Origin: Bacillota bacterium
GTDB taxonomy: Bacteria; Bacillota_E; RBS10-35; JAJYVN01
Assembly: GCA_021846605.1 (NCBI GenBank)
Contig: JAJZWQ010000089.1
Span: forward strand, 1 to 13,125
Reading direction: 5' to 3'
DNA: 13,125 bases
Shown: positions 13,005 to 13,125 of the stretch, piece by piece
Layout: each line of letters starts with the position of its first letter
Numbering within the stretch: the first letter of the stretch is position 1
Notes under the pieces: model-generated
What the model saw: only the letters and a program-made list of their open reading frames with translations
Told to the model about the DNA's origin: nothing
Databases searched by the model: none
Position numbers and translations under genes: made by a program

Positions 13005-13125
13005 TGGACCCCGGAAACTGGACAGGTGAGCCGGGGGTCGCTAAGCAATCCATCAGACATGAGGAAGCGGTATTCGGCCGAGTTCAAGGCCCGGGTCGTT
13101 GTGGAGTTGCTGCGGGAGGAGCGGC
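13005..13125 (+). mobile_element. IS3-family insertion sequence, left end
   Basis: The left terminal sequence TGGACCCCGGAAACTGGACA begins at about 13005. It has the form seen at ends of many IS3-family elements (TG...CCCGAAACTGGACA). An OrfA start follows 54 bases on. The element continues past the window. Its insertion interrupts the TniQ-like gene. The first base is uncertain by a few positions because the right end and target duplication are not in view. Confidence 0.65.
13059..13125 (+). CDS. IS3-family transposase OrfA (partial, N-terminus)
   Basis: Twenty-two residues are visible from ATG 13059, beginning MRKRYSAEFKARVVVELLRE, and the frame is open at the window edge. The pattern RK.YS.EFK..VV.E.L is the start of the helix-turn-helix OrfA protein of IS3-family elements, which binds the ends and is usually joined to OrfB (DDE integrase) by programmed -1 frameshifting. 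No strong ribosome binding site is visible upstream. Confidence 0.8.
   Translation, partial: MRKRYSAEFKARVVVELLREER

Noticed and set aside
1..13125. CRISPR arrays, tRNA or rRNA genes
   Set aside because: No regularly spaced repeats, cloverleaf-like sequences or rRNA signatures were seen on either strand.

Overview
The window is a very GC-rich bacterial segment whose intact genes read like a Gram-positive (monoderm) cell-envelope neighbourhood. It encodes an LPXTG-anchored surface protein, a lipobox lipoprotein, a FemX/FemAB-type peptidoglycan peptidyltransferase and enzymes of muropeptide-sugar recycling. Starts are often GTG behind strong GGAGG-type ribosome binding sites. This fits a high-GC Bacillota lineage (Symbiobacterium/Thermaerobacter/Limnochordia-like) or an Actinomycetota. 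No rRNA or other marker is present, so the taxonomy is inference.

Layout. (1) 1-~180: the 3' end of an IS200/IS605-type tnpB with its right-end hairpin. (2) 161-1929, minus: a two-gene membrane unit, a multi-pass GPDPase-membrane-domain-like protein followed by a DUF4129 protein whose last codons run into the IS end. (3) 2398-3495, minus: a lipoprotein with a probable TIM-barrel-like ectodomain; its signal peptide needs a non-canonical start. (4) 3716-4783, plus: a Gfo/Idh/MocA oxidoreductase, convergent with (5) 4785-8963, minus: femX-like, murQ, a BadF/BadG-type amino-sugar kinase and a DUF1343/NamZ-like gene, the last three overlapping. (6) 9115-9327, plus: a 70-aa CDGSH iron-sulfur protein, ended by a 12-bp hairpin shared with (7) 9366-10361, minus: a sugar phosphate isomerase/epimerase. 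(8) ~10600-11257, plus: a frameshifted, truncated IS701-like transposase remnant. (9) 11409-12158, minus: the LPXTG protein. (10) 12563-13004, plus: a broken TniQ/TnsD-family gene, cut at 13005 by (11) the left end of an IS3-family element with the start of its OrfA.

How the genes fit together. The minus-strand cluster 4785-8963 can be read as a pathway: a NamZ-like exo-N-acetylmuramidase frees MurNAc, the BadF-type kinase makes MurNAc-6-phosphate, and MurQ removes the lactyl ether to give GlcNAc-6-phosphate. The NamZ-like protein has no visible signal peptide, so this version may work inside the cell. A FemX-like enzyme heads the unit, joining cross-bridge synthesis to recycling. The flanking Gfo/Idh dehydrogenase and AP-endonuclease-type isomerase are typical sugar-catabolism partners but are transcribed separately. 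Both window edges and the 10.6-13.1 kb segment are littered with mobile-element debris, so the envelope block appears to sit between insertion hot spots.
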